From Trichomonas vaginalis G3 (Eukaryota > Parabasalia > Trichomonadida > Trichomonadidae), in the NCBI RefSeq assembly GCF_026262505.1, contig NC_067205.1, positions 26,490,556-26,554,555 of the forward strand: 64,000 nucleotides of DNA, read 5' to 3'. A program made the position numbers and the translations under genes. Shown piece by piece: positions 1 to 11,585 of this stretch (positions within the stretch are counted from its first letter, which is position 1; each line of letters begins with the position of its first letter). Under the pieces are notes generated by a model. The model had not been told where the DNA came from. It did not search any database and saw nothing but the letters and a program-made list of their open reading frames with translations.

Positions 1-330
1 AGAACGGACAACAGAATCTCAAACCTTCGTTGGTGTTCTAGATCTGAAAATAATAGAAATAAAAGCAAGTATGGCGATATAGTTTATGAGTTCGTTGATG
101 AAATATCTGACGAAGCTGTTGAAATAACAGATTATGGTAAGCATTCGTTTGAGTTCTACTACTATGTTGAGAATGAGGACGCATTCTATTATTATACAGG
201 TCTTAACTATCGAAAACTTCATATAAACTTTACAAAAACAGGTGCTGCTTATGTTTGTATGATAGATACAGAAAACAAGAGTGTAATCTTATTCATAAAC
301 AAATTCAAACGCTTGTACGGCTTCATGTAG
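1..330 (+). CDS. HNH endonuclease, left-arm copy (3' part, cut by window edge)
   Basis: Bases 1-330 encode the last 109 residues of the HNH protein described at 10067-10771, in mirror orientation and with no difference seen. It enters the window at residue 126, inside the HNH motif (the RTDNRISNLRW stretch), and ends at the same stop codon. The start of this copy must lie to the left of the window. The stop is followed at once by the same GACA...ATTATTTTT gene-end box as in the right-arm copy, and then by the repeat array. Confidence 0.85.
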   Translation, partial: RTDNRISNLRWCSRSENNRNKSKYGDIVYEFVDEISDEAVEITDYGKHSFEFYYYVENEDAFYYYTGLNYRKLHINFTKTGAAYVCMIDTENKSVILFINKFKRLYGFM

Positions 331-1083
331 GACAAACATTATTTTTCAACACTAACGCCAACACTTAGGACAAACATTCATGACTAACATTACTGTATAA
401 CATAAATGATTTATCAAGGTTTCATCGTAAATGATTTGTCAAGATTTCTTCATCGTAATGAACGTATATGCTTTGTCATGATTTCTTCCCTCGGTTTTCA
501 GAGGGAAGCAATCATATGAGGAAATTCTTCTAAAAGTTCTTTTGAACGTAAATGTTTTGTCATGACTTCATCGTAAATGTTTTGTCATGACTTCATCGTA
601 TATGCTTTGTCATGACTTCTTCGTAAATGTTTTGTCATGACTTCATCGTATATGCTTTGTCATGACTTCATCGTATATGCTTTGTCATGACTTCATCGTA
701 TATGTTTTGTCATGATTTCATCGTAAATGTTTTGTCATGACTTCATCGTATATGTTTTGTCATGACTTCATCGTAAATGCTTTGTCAAACATAAACGTAT
801 ATGTTTTGTCATGACTTCATCGTATATGTTTTGTCATGACTTCATCGTAAATGTTTTGTCATGACTTCTTCGTAAACTCTATGTCAAACATGAACGTATA
901 TGTTTTGTCAAAACTTCTTCGTATATGTTTTGTCATGACTTCTTCGTATATGTTTTGTCAAAACTTCTTCGTATATGTTTTGTCATGACTTCTTCGTATA
1001 TGTTTTGTCATGATTTCATCGTTAATGCTTTGTCAAAACTTCATCGTATATGTTTTGTCATGACTTCATCGTAATGAGTGTAA

Positions 1084-4000
1084 ATGACCCAACAATAATG
1101 TTTATGTTAGAATGTTAGATCTAACACCTTTTCTAACATGTTTTCTAACATGATTTCATCGTATATGCTTTGTCAAAACTTCATCGTATATGTTTTGTCA
1201 TGATTTCATCGTAAATGTTTTGTCATGATTTTATCGTATATGTTTTGTCATGACTTCATCGTATATGTTTTGTCATGACTTCATCGTATATGTTTTGTCA
1301 TGACTTCATCGTAAATGTTTTGTCAAAACTTCATCGTAATGAACGTATATGTTTTGTCATGACTTCATCGTTAATGCTTTGTCAAAACTTCATCGTATAT
1401 GTTTTGTCATGACTTCTTCGTATATGTTTTGTCATGACTTCATCGTAATGAGTGTAAATGACCCAAAAATAATGTTTATGTTAGAATGTTAGATCTAACA
1501 CCTTTTCTAACATGTTTTCTAACATGTTTTGTGAAGAATATAACAACCGCCGGAATTCAGACGGTTGCTTTTTATACAAAATTCACGCAGGAAAATTCTT
1601 GAGTTTTGGTTGAAAGAATACGGTGGAGCCAAAAGTGGCTCAACCTCAAAACAAACATTTTGTGAGCTTACTAAGGCATTTATGAATGAATTCAAAGGTA
1701 TTTGCATACATCCTGACCTCGTTCATTTTGTTGTTGAATTCAGCAAAAATAATGTTTAGGGTAGATGGTTTTTAGGTGTCACTACGTCACCATGTCACCA
1801 GGTTAATTAACTTCTCTTAAAATTACTGACAACATGACATTTAGACAACAGTCCAGGAAATAAACTTCTTCGTATATGTTTGTCATGACTTAATCGTAAA
1901 TGTTGTTTCATGATTTAATCGTAAATGTTTTGTCATGATTTCATCGTATATGTTTTGTCAAGGTTTCTTCGTATATGTTTTGTCATGATTTAATCGTATA
2001 TGTTTTTGTCAAACATGAACGTAAATGTTTTGTCAAACATGAACGTAAATGTTTTGTCATGATTTAATCGTAATGAGTGTAAATGACCCAAAAATAATGT
2101 TTAGGTGAAGAGATGAGATCTCACCTCTTTTCTCACCTCTTTTCTCACCTCATGAATTTTCATGATTTCTTCGTAAATGATTTGTCAAACATGAACGTAA
2201 ATGTTTTGTCATGATTTCTTCATCGTAATGAGTGTAAATGTTTTGTCAAACATGAACGTAAATGATTTGTCATGATTTCATCGTAAATGTTTTGTCAAAC
2301 ATGAACGTAAATGTTTTGTCAAACATGAGTGTAAATGTTTTGTCGAAACTTCATCGTAAATGTTTTGTCATGATTTCATCGTAATGAGCGTATATGCTTT
2401 GTCAAACATGAGCGTAAATGTTTTGTCATGACTTCTTCATCGTATATGTTTTGTCATGATTTCTTCATCGTATATGTTTTGTCATGATTTCATCGAAACT
2501 AAACGTATATGTTTTGTCAAGACTTCTTCGTATATGTTTTGTCATGACTTCTTCATCGTAAATGTTTTGTCATGACTTCTTCATCGTAATGAACGTAAAT
2601 GACCCAAAAATAATGTTTAGGGTAGATGGTTAGATCTAACCTCATTTCTACCCTCATTTCTACCCTCATTGAATTTTCATGATTTCTTCATCGTAATGAG
2701 CGTATATGCTTTGTCATGATTTCATCGTAATGAGCGTATATGCTTTGTCAAGACTTCTTCATCGTAATAAGCGTAAATGTTTTGTCATGACTTCTTCATC
2801 GTATATGTTTTGTCATGACTTCTTCATCGTACATGTTTTGTCGAAACTTCATCGTAAATGATTTGTCATGATTTCTTCGTTTATGCTTTGTCGAAACTTC
2901 TTCATCGTAATGAGCGTATATGTTTTGTCAAGACTTCTTCATCGTATATGTTTTGTCGAAACTTCATCATCGTAATGAGTGTATATGCTTTGTCATGATT
3001 TCTTCATCGTATATGTTTTGTCATGACTTCTTCATCGTAAATGTTTTGTCATGATTTCTTCATCGTACATGTTTTGTCATGATTTCATCGTAAATGCTTT
3101 GTCGAAACTTCTTCATCGTAATGAGCGTATATGCTTTGTCAAACATGAGCGTATATGTTTTGTCATGATTTCTTCATCGTAAATGTTTTGTCGAAACTTC
3201 TTCATCGTAATGAGCGTATATGCTTTGTCAAACATGAGCGTATATGTTTTGTCATGATTTCTTCATCGTAAATGTTTTGTCAAGACTTCTTCATCGTAAT
3301 GAGTGTAAATGTTTTGTCATGACTTCTTCATCGTATATGTTTTGTCATGATTTCTTCATCGTAAATGTTTTGTCAAGACTTCTTCATCGTAATGAGTGTA
3401 TATGCTTTGTCAAACATGAACGTAAATGATCCAAAAATAATGTTTAGGGTAGATGGTTAGATCTAACCTCATTTCTACCCTCATGAATTTTCATACGGAA
3501 TCTCTTCGTACATGTTTTGTCATGATTTCTTCATCGTAATGAGCGTAAATGACCCAAAAATAATGTTTAGGTGAAGTGGTGAGATCTCACCTCTTTTCTC
3601 ACCTCATGAATTTTCATGACTTCTTCATCGTAATGAGCGTAAATGTTTTATCAAGGTTTCTTCATCGTACATGTTTTGTCATGATTTCTTCGTTTATGCT
3701 TTGTCAAACATGAGCGTAAATGTTTTGTCATGACTTCTTCATCGTAATGAGCGTATATGCTTTGTCATGACTTCTTCATCGTAATGAGTGTAAATGTTTT
3801 GTCATGACTTCTTCGTACATGTTTTGTCATGACTTCTTCATCGTAATGAGTGTAAATGTTTTATCAAGGTTTCTTCATCGTACATGTTTTGTCATGACTT
3901 CTTCATCGTAATGAGCGTATATGCTTTGTCATGATTTCATCGTATATGCTTTGTCGAAACTTCTTCATCGTAATGAGCGTATATGTTTTGTCATGACTTC

Positions 4001-5300
4001 ATCGTAATGAGCGTAAATGACCCAAAAATAATGTTTATGTTAGAATGTTAGATCTAACACCTTTTCTAACATGTTTTCTCACCTCATGTTTTGTCATGAC
4101 TTCTTCATCGAAACTAAACGTATATGTTTTGTCATGACTTCTTCGTAAATGATTTGTCGAAACTTCTTCATCGTAATGAGCGTATATGTTTTGTCATGAC
4201 TTCTTCATCGTAATGAGTGTATATGTTTTGTCAAACATGAGCGTAAATGATTTGTCAAACATGAGCGTAAATGTTTTGTCATGATTTCTTCATCGTAAAT
4301 GATTTGTCAAAACTTCATCGTAATGAGTGTATATGTTTTGTCATGATTTCATCGTACATGTTTTGTCATGATTTCTTCATCGTAATGAGCGTAAATGTTT
4401 TGTCATGACTTCTTCATCGTAATGAGTGTATATGTTTTGTCAAACATGAGCGTAAATGATTTGTCAAACATGAGCGTAAATGTTTTGTCATGATTTCTTC
4501 ATCGTAAATGATTTGTCAAACATGAGCGTAAATGATTTGTCAAACATGAGCGTAAATGTTTTGTCATGATTTCTTCATCGTAAATGATTTGTCAAACATG
4601 AGCGTAAATGTTTTGTCATGATTTCTTCATCGTAAATGATTTGTCAAAACTTCATCGTAATGAGTGTATATGTTTTGTCATGATTTCATCGTACATGTTT
4701 TGTCATGATTTCTTCATCGTAATGAGCGTATATGTTTTGTCATGACTTCTTCATCGTAATGAGTGTATATGTTTTGTCAAACATGAGCGTAAATGATTTG
4801 TCAAACATGAGCGTAAATGTTTTGTCATGATTTCTTCATCGTAAATGATTTGTCAAAACTTCATCGTAATGAGTGTATATGTTTTGTCATGATTTCATCG
4901 TACATGTTTTGTCATGATTTCTTCATCGTAATGAGCGTAAATGACCCAAAAATAATGTTTAGGTGAAGTGGTGAGATCTCACCTCTTTTCTCACCTCTTT
5001 TCTCACCTCATGAATTTTCATGACTTCTTCATCGTAATGAGCGTATATGTTTTGTCATGACTTCTTCGTTTATGTTTTGTCATGATTTCTTCATCGAAAC
5101 TAAACGTATATGTTTTGTCATGACTTCTTCGTAAATGATTTGTCGAAACTTCTTCGTAAATGATTTGTCGAAACTTCTTCATCGTAATGAGCGTATATGT
5201 TTTGTCATGACTTCATCGTAATGAGCGTAAATGACCCAAAAATAATGTTTATGTTAGAATGTTAGATCTAACACCTTTTCTAACATGTTTTCTAACATGG
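1084..5300. promoter_or_regulatory. Nine AGATCT-centred dyad modules, left arm
   Basis: AGATCT cores lie at about 1117, 1491, 2116, 2632, 3459, 3592, 4050, 4974 and 5264. Each module begins with the box GACCCAAAAATAATGTTT (with small variations), then a 5' arm, the core palindrome, and one or two copies of the complementary 3' arm. Three stem types occur. Type X has AGGTGA with TCACCT around GGTGAGATCTCACC. Type Y has ATGTTAGA with TCTAACAT around GTTAGATCTAAC. Type Z has AGGGTAGA with TCTACCCT around GGTTAGATCTAACC. Arms change together while box and core stay fixed, which suggests that base pairing is what is kept. Many modules have one 5' arm and two 3' arms, so alternative hairpins can form. 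The role (transcript end, replication or packaging site) is not known. Confidence 0.75.
1528..1866. other. Non-repetitive island in the left array with a terminator-like hairpin
   Basis: This stretch and its mirror at about 9487-9826 are the only unique sequence in the arrays. It begins with a hairpin at 1544-1567 (CAACCG paired with CGGTTG), followed directly by CTTTTT, which has the shape of a bacterial intrinsic terminator. Downstream a reading frame of about 64 codons (1565-1759) has no early ATG. It encodes a basic then mixed stretch with the words ILEFWLKEYGGAKSGS and FVVEFSKNNV, ending at an AATAATGTTTA box. I do not recognise it; it could be a gene remnant or chance. Further on are repeated GTCACC words and a TTAATTAA palindrome. 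Confidence 0.5.
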
Positions 5301-5304
5301 AGGA

Positions 5305-5551
5305 TTTCATTAGATATAAATATTCTTCCTTCATTTCATTCTATACACAATTTACATCATAGACGATTTAATAGATATAATACTTTACTGTTTCATTAGA
5401 TATAAATATTCTTCCTTCATTTCATTCTATACACAATTACATCATAGACGATTTAATAGATATAATACTTTACTGTTTCATCTGATATAAACATTATTTG
5501 TTGAAAGTATCCTAAAAATATTTGATGGACTTTAACTAAAATAATGTTTAG
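5305..5551. repeat. Palindrome centre: spacer with two 85-86-base direct repeats
   Basis: From 5305 an AT-rich unit starting TTTCATTAGATATAAATATT repeats at 5391 and begins again at 5476 as TTTCATCTGATATAAACATT, giving periods of 86 and 85 bases. The first 25 bases belong to the left arm; the rest is the unpaired spacer. The spacer ends with an AATAATGTTTAGGG box like that opening the dyad modules, but here without an AGATCT core. Direct repeats at the symmetry centre of a palindromic replicon are a reasonable place for an origin or a resolved telomere, though nothing here proves it. Confidence 0.7.
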
Positions 5552-5579
5552 GGAAGAATATTTATATCTAATGAAATCC

Positions 5580-8500
5580 TCCATGTTAGAAAACATGTTA
5601 GAAAAGGTGTTAGATCTAACATTCTAACATAAACATTATTTTTGGGTCATTTACGCTCATTACGATGAAGTCATGACAAAACATATACGCTCATTACGAT
5701 GAAGAAGTTTCGACAAATCATTTACGAAGAAGTTTCGACAAATCATTTACGAAGAAGTCATGACAAAACATATACGTTTAGTTTCGATGAAGAAATCATG
5801 ACAAAACATAAACGAAGAAGTCATGACAAAACATATACGCTCATTACGATGAAGAAGTCATGAAAATTCATGAGGTGAGAAAAGAGGTGAGAAAAGAGGT
5901 GAGATCTCACCACTTCACCTAAACATTATTTTTGGGTCATTTACGCTCATTACGATGAAGAAATCATGACAAAACATGTACGATGAAATCATGACAAAAC
6001 ATATACACTCATTACGATGAAGTTTTGACAAATCATTTACGATGAAGAAATCATGACAAAACATTTACGCTCATGTTTGACAAATCATTTACGCTCATGT
6101 TTGACAAAACATATACACTCATTACGATGAAGAAGTCATGACAAAACATATACGCTCATTACGATGAAGAAGTTTCGACAAATCATTTACGAAGAAGTCA
6201 TGACAAAACATATACGTTTAGTTTCGATGAAGAAGTCATGACAAAACATGAGGTGAGAAAACATGTTAGAAAAGGTGTTAGATCTAACATTCTAACATAA
6301 ACATTATTTTTGGGTCATTTACGCTCATTACGATGAAGTCATGACAAAACATATACGCTCATTACGATGAAGAAGTTTCGACAAAGCATATACGATGAAA
6401 TCATGACAAAGCATATACGCTCATTACGATGAAGAAGTCATGACAAAACATGTACGATGAAGAAACCTTGATAAAACATTTACACTCATTACGATGAAGA
6501 AGTCATGACAAAACATGTACGAAGAAGTCATGACAAAACATTTACACTCATTACGATGAAGAAGTCATGACAAAGCATATACGCTCATTACGATGAAGAA
6601 GTCATGACAAAACATTTACGCTCATGTTTGACAAAGCATAAACGAAGAAATCATGACAAAACATGTACGATGAAGAAACCTTGATAAAACATATACGCTC
6701 ATTACGATGAAGAAGTCATGAAAATTCATGAGGTGAGAAAAGAGGTGAGAAAAGAGGTGAGATCTCACCACTTCACCTAAACATTATTTTTGGGTCATTT
6801 ACGCTCATTACGATGAAGAAATCATGACAAAACATGTACGATGAAATCATGACAAAACATATACACTCATTACGATGAAGTTTTGACAAATCATTTACGA
6901 TGAAGAAATCATGACAAAACATTTACGCTCATGTTTGACAAATCATTTACGCTCATGTTTGACAAAACATATACACTCATTACGATGAAGAAGTCATGAC
7001 AAAACATATACGCTCATTACGATGAAGAAGTTTCGACAAATCATTTACGAAGAAGTCATGACAAAACATATACGTTTAGTTTCGATGAAGAAGTCATGAC
7101 AAAACATGAGGTGAGAAAACATGTTAGAAAAGGTGTTAGATCTAACATTCTAACATAAACATTATTTTTGGGTCATTTACGCTCATTACGATGAAGTCAT
7201 GACAAAACATATACGCTCATTACGATGAAGAAGTTTCGACAAAGCATATACGATGAAATCATGACAAAGCATATACGCTCATTACGATGAAGAAGTCATG
7301 ACAAAACATGTACGATGAAGAAACCTTGATAAAACATTTACACTCATTACGATGAAGAAGTCATGACAAAACATGTACGAAGAAGTCATGACAAAACATT
7401 TACACTCATTACGATGAAGAAGTCATGACAAAGCATATACGCTCATTACGATGAAGAAGTCATGACAAAACATTTACGCTCATGTTTGACAAAGCATAAA
7501 CGAAGAAATCATGACAAAACATGTACGATGAAGAAACCTTGATAAAACATTTACGCTCATTACGATGAAGAAGTCATGAAAATTCATGAGGTGAGAAAAG
7601 AGGTGAGAAAAGAGGTGAGATCTCACCACTTCACCTAAACATTATTTTTGGGTCATTTACGCTCATTACGATGAAGAAATCATGACAAAACATGTACGAA
7701 GAGATTCCGTATGAAAATTCATGAGGGTAGAAATGAGGTTAGATCTAACCATCTACCCTAAACATTATTTTTGGATCATTTACGTTCATGTTTGACAAAG
7801 CATATACACTCATTACGATGAAGAAGTCTTGACAAAACATTTACGATGAAGAAATCATGACAAAACATATACGATGAAGAAGTCATGACAAAACATTTAC
7901 ACTCATTACGATGAAGAAGTCTTGACAAAACATTTACGATGAAGAAATCATGACAAAACATATACGCTCATGTTTGACAAAGCATATACGCTCATTACGA
8001 TGAAGAAGTTTCGACAAAGCATTTACGATGAAATCATGACAAAACATGTACGATGAAGAAATCATGACAAAACATTTACGATGAAGAAGTCATGACAAAA
8101 CATATACGATGAAGAAATCATGACAAAGCATATACACTCATTACGATGAAGAAGTCTTGACAAAACATTTACGATGAAGAAATCATGACAAAACATATAC
8201 GCTCATGTTTGACAAAGCATATACGCTCATTACGATGAAGAAGTTTCGACAAAGCATTTACGATGAAATCATGACAAAACATGTACGATGAAGAAATCAT
8301 GACAAAACATTTACGATGAAGAAGTCATGACAAAACATATACGATGAAGAAATCATGACAAAGCATATACACTCATTACGATGATGAAGTTTCGACAAAA
8401 CATATACGATGAAGAAGTCTTGACAAAACATATACGCTCATTACGATGAAGAAGTTTCGACAAAGCATAAACGAAGAAATCATGACAAATCATTTACGAT

Positions 8501-10040
8501 GAAGTTTCGACAAAACATGTACGATGAAGAAGTCATGACAAAACATATACGATGAAGAAGTCATGACAAAACATTTACGCTTATTACGATGAAGAAGTCT
8601 TGACAAAGCATATACGCTCATTACGATGAAATCATGACAAAGCATATACGCTCATTACGATGAAGAAATCATGAAAATTCAATGAGGGTAGAAATGAGGG
8701 TAGAAATGAGGTTAGATCTAACCATCTACCCTAAACATTATTTTTGGGTCATTTACGTTCATTACGATGAAGAAGTCATGACAAAACATTTACGATGAAG
8801 AAGTCATGACAAAACATATACGAAGAAGTCTTGACAAAACATATACGTTTAGTTTCGATGAAATCATGACAAAACATATACGATGAAGAAATCATGACAA
8901 AACATATACGATGAAGAAGTCATGACAAAACATTTACGCTCATGTTTGACAAAGCATATACGCTCATTACGATGAAATCATGACAAAACATTTACGATGA
9001 AGTTTCGACAAAACATTTACACTCATGTTTGACAAAACATTTACGTTCATGTTTGACAAAAACATATACGATGAAATCATGACAAATCATTTACGTTCAT
9101 GTTTGACAAAACATTTACACTCATTACGATGAAGAAATCATGACAAAACATTTACGTTCATGTTTGACAAATCATTTACGAAGAAATCATGAAAATTCAT
9201 GAGGTGAGAAAAGAGGTGAGAAAAGAGGTGAGATCTCATCTCTTCACCTAAACATTATTTTTGGGTCATTTACACTCATTACGATTAAATCATGACAAAA
9301 CATTTACGTTCATGTTTGACAAAACATTTACGTTCATGTTTGACAAAAACATATACGATTAAATCATGACAAAACATATACGAAGAAACCTTGACAAAAC
9401 ATATACGATGAAATCATGACAAAACATTTACGATTAAATCATGACAAAACATTTACGATTAAGTCATGACAAAACATATACGAAGAAGTTTATTTCCTGG
9501 ACTGTTGTCTAAATGTCATGTTGTCAGTAATTTTAAGAGAAGTTAATTAACCTGGTGACATGGTGACGTAGTGACACCTAAAAACCATCTACCCTAAACA
9601 TTATTTTTGCTGAATTCAACAACAAAATGAACGAGGTCAGGATGTATGCAAATACCTTTGAATTCATTCATAAATGCCTTAGTAAGCTCACAAAATGTTT
9701 GTTTTGAGGTTGAGCCACTTTTGGCTCCACCGTATTCTTTCAACCAAAACTCAAGAATTTTCCTGCGTGAATTTTGTATAAAAAGCAACCGTCTGAATTC
9801 CGGCGGTTGTTATATTCTTCACAAAACATTTACGCTCATTACGATGAAGAAGTCTTGACAAAACATGTACGATTAAATCATGACAAAACATATACGAAGA
9901 AGTCTTGACAAAACATGTACGATGAAATCATGACAAAACATGTACGATGAAATCATGACAAAACATTTACGATTAAATCATGATAAATCATTTATGTTAT
10001 ACAGTAATGTTAGTCATGAATGTTTGTCCTAAGTGTTGGC
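5580..10040. repeat. Right-arm short tandem repeat array (mirror of the left array)
   Basis: Reverse complement of the left-arm array, with the same words (CATTTACG, GACAAAAC, GAAGAAGTCATGAC) and nine AGATCT dyads at about 5612, 5902, 6280, 6760, 7138, 7618, 7741, 8714 and 9231. The equal 858-base distances 5902 to 6760, 6280 to 7138 and 6760 to 7618 show that an 858-base block has been tandemly duplicated here and not in the left arm. The left arm's outermost 1 kb of array is largely missing (compare 9830-9990). Confidence 0.95.
9487..9826. other. Mirror copy of the non-repetitive island, right arm
   Basis: Reverse complement of 1528-1866. It carries the same unrecognised reading frame of about 64 codons on the minus strand and the same short hairpin. 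It sits next to the outer remnant of the right array, close to the HNH gene. Its retention in both arms, while the flanking arrays differ in length, makes it a useful anchor for comparing the arms. Confidence 0.6.
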
Positions 10041-10066
10041 GTTAGTGTTGAAAAATAATGTTTGTC

Positions 10067-10771
10067 CTACATGAAGCCGTACAAGCGTTTGAATTTGTTT
10101 ATGAATAAGATTACACTCTTGTTTTCTGTATCTATCATACAAACATAAGCAGCACCTGTTTTTGTAAAGTTTATATGAAGTTTTCGATAGTTAAGACCTG
10201 TATAATAATAGAATGCGTCCTCATTCTCAACATAGTAGTAGAACTCAAACGAATGCTTACCATAATCTGTTATTTCAACAGCTTCGTCAGATATTTCATC
10301 AACGAACTCATAAACTATATCGCCATACTTGCTTTTATTTCTATTATTTTCAGATCTAGAACACCAACGAAGGTTTGAGATTCTGTTGTCCGTTCTATCA
10401 TGATTTATATGGTCTATTTCTTTCAAATTGTTTGGATTTTCAATCCACTGTTCTGCAATAATTCTATGCTTTAAGTACATTTTGTTGTTTAAACTAAGCA
10501 CAATATAACCATGATTATTTAAGCATTCACTCTTAATATGTTTGTTTTTCTTTCGACGAATAGTAAAAGGATATGTCGTACAAATCTCATAATCTTCATG
10601 ATTTCTCAATGTTTCCCATTGAGTTTGTTCCCCACTAACGTTCTCATTGACGTCCTCAATATCTTCTTCCTCACTGAGCTTGTCAATATTTTCACTAGCT
10701 CCTTCTGTAATGTTTTCATCGGCATTGTCATTGACTTCTTCTGTAATGTTAGATGTTGTTGTTTCGCTCAT
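10067..10771 (-). CDS. HNH homing-type endonuclease, complete right-arm copy
   Basis: The product has 234 residues. Residues 1-50 are very acidic and low in complexity (many Glu, Asp, Asn). Residues 51-75 (QWETLRNHEDYEI...YPFTIRRKK) resemble the NUMOD4-like lead of phage HNH enzymes. Residues 101-137 form the HNH motif: KHRIIAEQWIENP, then DHINHDRTDNRISNLRWCS. This is the HNH_3 pattern, with His102 and the Asp120-His121 pair as likely catalytic residues. The C-terminal 90 residues have no family I know. The protein probably cuts DNA and helps the element spread or recombine, by analogy with homing enzymes. It is transcribed inward toward the palindrome, divergent from the helicase genes across about 100 bases. 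The stop is followed by the GGACAAACATTATTTTT gene-end box. Confidence 0.85.
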   Translation of the reverse strand: MSETTTSNITEEVNDNADENITEGASENIDKLSEEEDIEDVNENVSGEQTQWETLRNHEDYEICTTYPFTIRRKKNKHIKSECLNNHGYIVLSLNNKMYLKHRIIAEQWIENPNNLKEIDHINHDRTDNRISNLRWCSRSENNRNKSKYGDIVYEFVDEISDEAVEITDYGKHSFEFYYYVENEDAFYYYTGLNYRKLHINFTKTGAAYVCMIDTENKSVILFINKFKRLYGFM

Positions 10772-10871
10772 GTTCTTTCACTAATGTTAAAAAGTTATGT
10801 TGTACGAATTTTGAACAGAATTTAGAGCAGTTATGAAACAATGAAGTACTTTTACGCTATTGAAAGGAACT

Positions 10872-11585
10872 ATGAGAGTGAAGTACATGACAGCAATGAC
10901 AAAAGGAACTAATATCAAACCTAATGAAATCGCTCACGAGGACATAGAGCTTAACAAGTACTTTGTGGAGTATCTTATAAGTGAAGAGTATGTAAGACCT
11001 TACTTCATGTTTGACAGCATGAATGAGGATGTTATTTCATGGTTAAAGAATATAAGCAATGTTTTCGGTAAGTACGTCATAGATGACAAAGGTCTTGTTG
11101 TATTTTATGAGACAGCAATACGAACACAGGAACTAATGGATATTATGCACTCAACAGCAAAGAAAGGATTTAGTACTATTGGCATGAATGAACATTGCAG
11201 GAATGACATATACAACCTATGCTCACGAAAGCCTTACACAAAAGCAATACAAATGATAGAACATAAGTGTCTAAGGTCAGCAAATGAAATCATTACTGTC
11301 AGTGGTTATGAAAGAACTGTTAGCAAAGATGAGTGGAAACAGCTATTCATATTAAGGAAGGACGTTGCTGAACTAGTTAAACCTGTTGCACAAACATTGT
11401 TTCAGATAAGACCAGCAATGACTAAGAACCCTTTGACCTTAGTCAATGAGACCATAGAGGTTGAAGATAATGACATGAAAGAACTAGGAATGAATGAGAG
11501 AAGTTGTGAAGGATGTTTGAGTCAAAACACATGGTTCTTAGAGCTGTTAAGAAACTTAGTAAAGAACGACAGAAATATTTTATAG
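10872..11585 (+). CDS. Unrecognised replication-region protein upstream of the helicase
   Basis: The first ATG, at 10872, gives 237 residues. I do not recognise a family. Features are a mixed charged N-terminus, an ISWLKNISNVFGKYVIDDKGLVVFYE stretch, several Cys, and a Lys/Glu-rich C-terminus. It lies immediately before the SF3 helicase on the same strand, and the two reading frames overlap. In phages, virophages and similar replicons the region in front of such a helicase is usually a primase or primase-polymerase domain, so a priming role is possible by position only; no catalytic Asp-x-Asp pair stands out. It starts about 100 bases from the divergent HNH gene, so the two may share a control region. 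Confidence 0.6.
   Translation: MRVKYMTAMTKGTNIKPNEIAHEDIELNKYFVEYLISEEYVRPYFMFDSMNEDVISWLKNISNVFGKYVIDDKGLVVFYETAIRTQELMDIMHSTAKKGFSTIGMNEHCRNDIYNLCSRKPYTKAIQMIEHKCLRSANEIITVSGYERTVSKDEWKQLFILRKDVAELVKPVAQTLFQIRPAMTKNPLTLVNETIEVEDNDMKELGMNERSCEGCLSQNTWFLELLRNLVKNDRNIL

Larger units (their letters stand above)
370..5304. repeat. Left-arm short tandem repeat array (CGTAAATG/TTTTGTC family)
   Basis: A mosaic of roughly 20-31-base units built from a few words: CGTA(A/T)ATG, then (T/A/C)TTTGTC, then one of ATGACTTC, ATGATTTC, AAACATGA or GAAACTTC, often with TTCATCGTAATGAGCG. The commonest unit contains the 8-base palindrome GTCATGAC. Units are not in a fixed order, so open frames in this region (for example around 3244-3429) are chance products of the repeat. 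Nine AGATCT dyad modules are spaced through it. Only the island at about 1528-1866 is not repetitive. Confidence 0.95.
1..10396. repeat. Giant imperfect palindrome with a 222-base spacer
   Basis: Bases 1-5329 read as the reverse complement of 5552-10396, with an unpaired spacer at 5330-5551. Base 1 pairs with base 10396, so the left arm continues beyond the window. The 330 bases of HNH coding sequence compared look identical between arms. The arms differ in the tandem arrays: the left has an extra array of about 1 kb near 540-1520 carrying two dyads and an expansion near 4200-4900, while the right has an 858-base tandem duplication (5902-6760 repeated as 6760-7618). These differences and the single-copy spacer argue against a simple fold-back read artefact. 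The layout matches a head-to-head junction of two copies of a linear replicon, as in concatemer junctions, but that is inference. Confidence 0.9.

Noticed and set aside
3244-3429. Repeat-encoded protein of 61 codons, also mirrored at 7776-7961
   Set aside because: It consists only of array words and recurs because of the palindrome; no independent coding sign.
370-5300. CRISPR-like array
   Set aside because: Units are of mixed order and length with no unique spacers of constant size, no cas-like gene, and the host is a eukaryote.
1-10396. Palindrome as a pure fold-back sequencing artefact
   Set aside because: The arms differ by large array duplications and losses and have a single-copy spacer; kept as a possibility to check with reads, but not the preferred reading.
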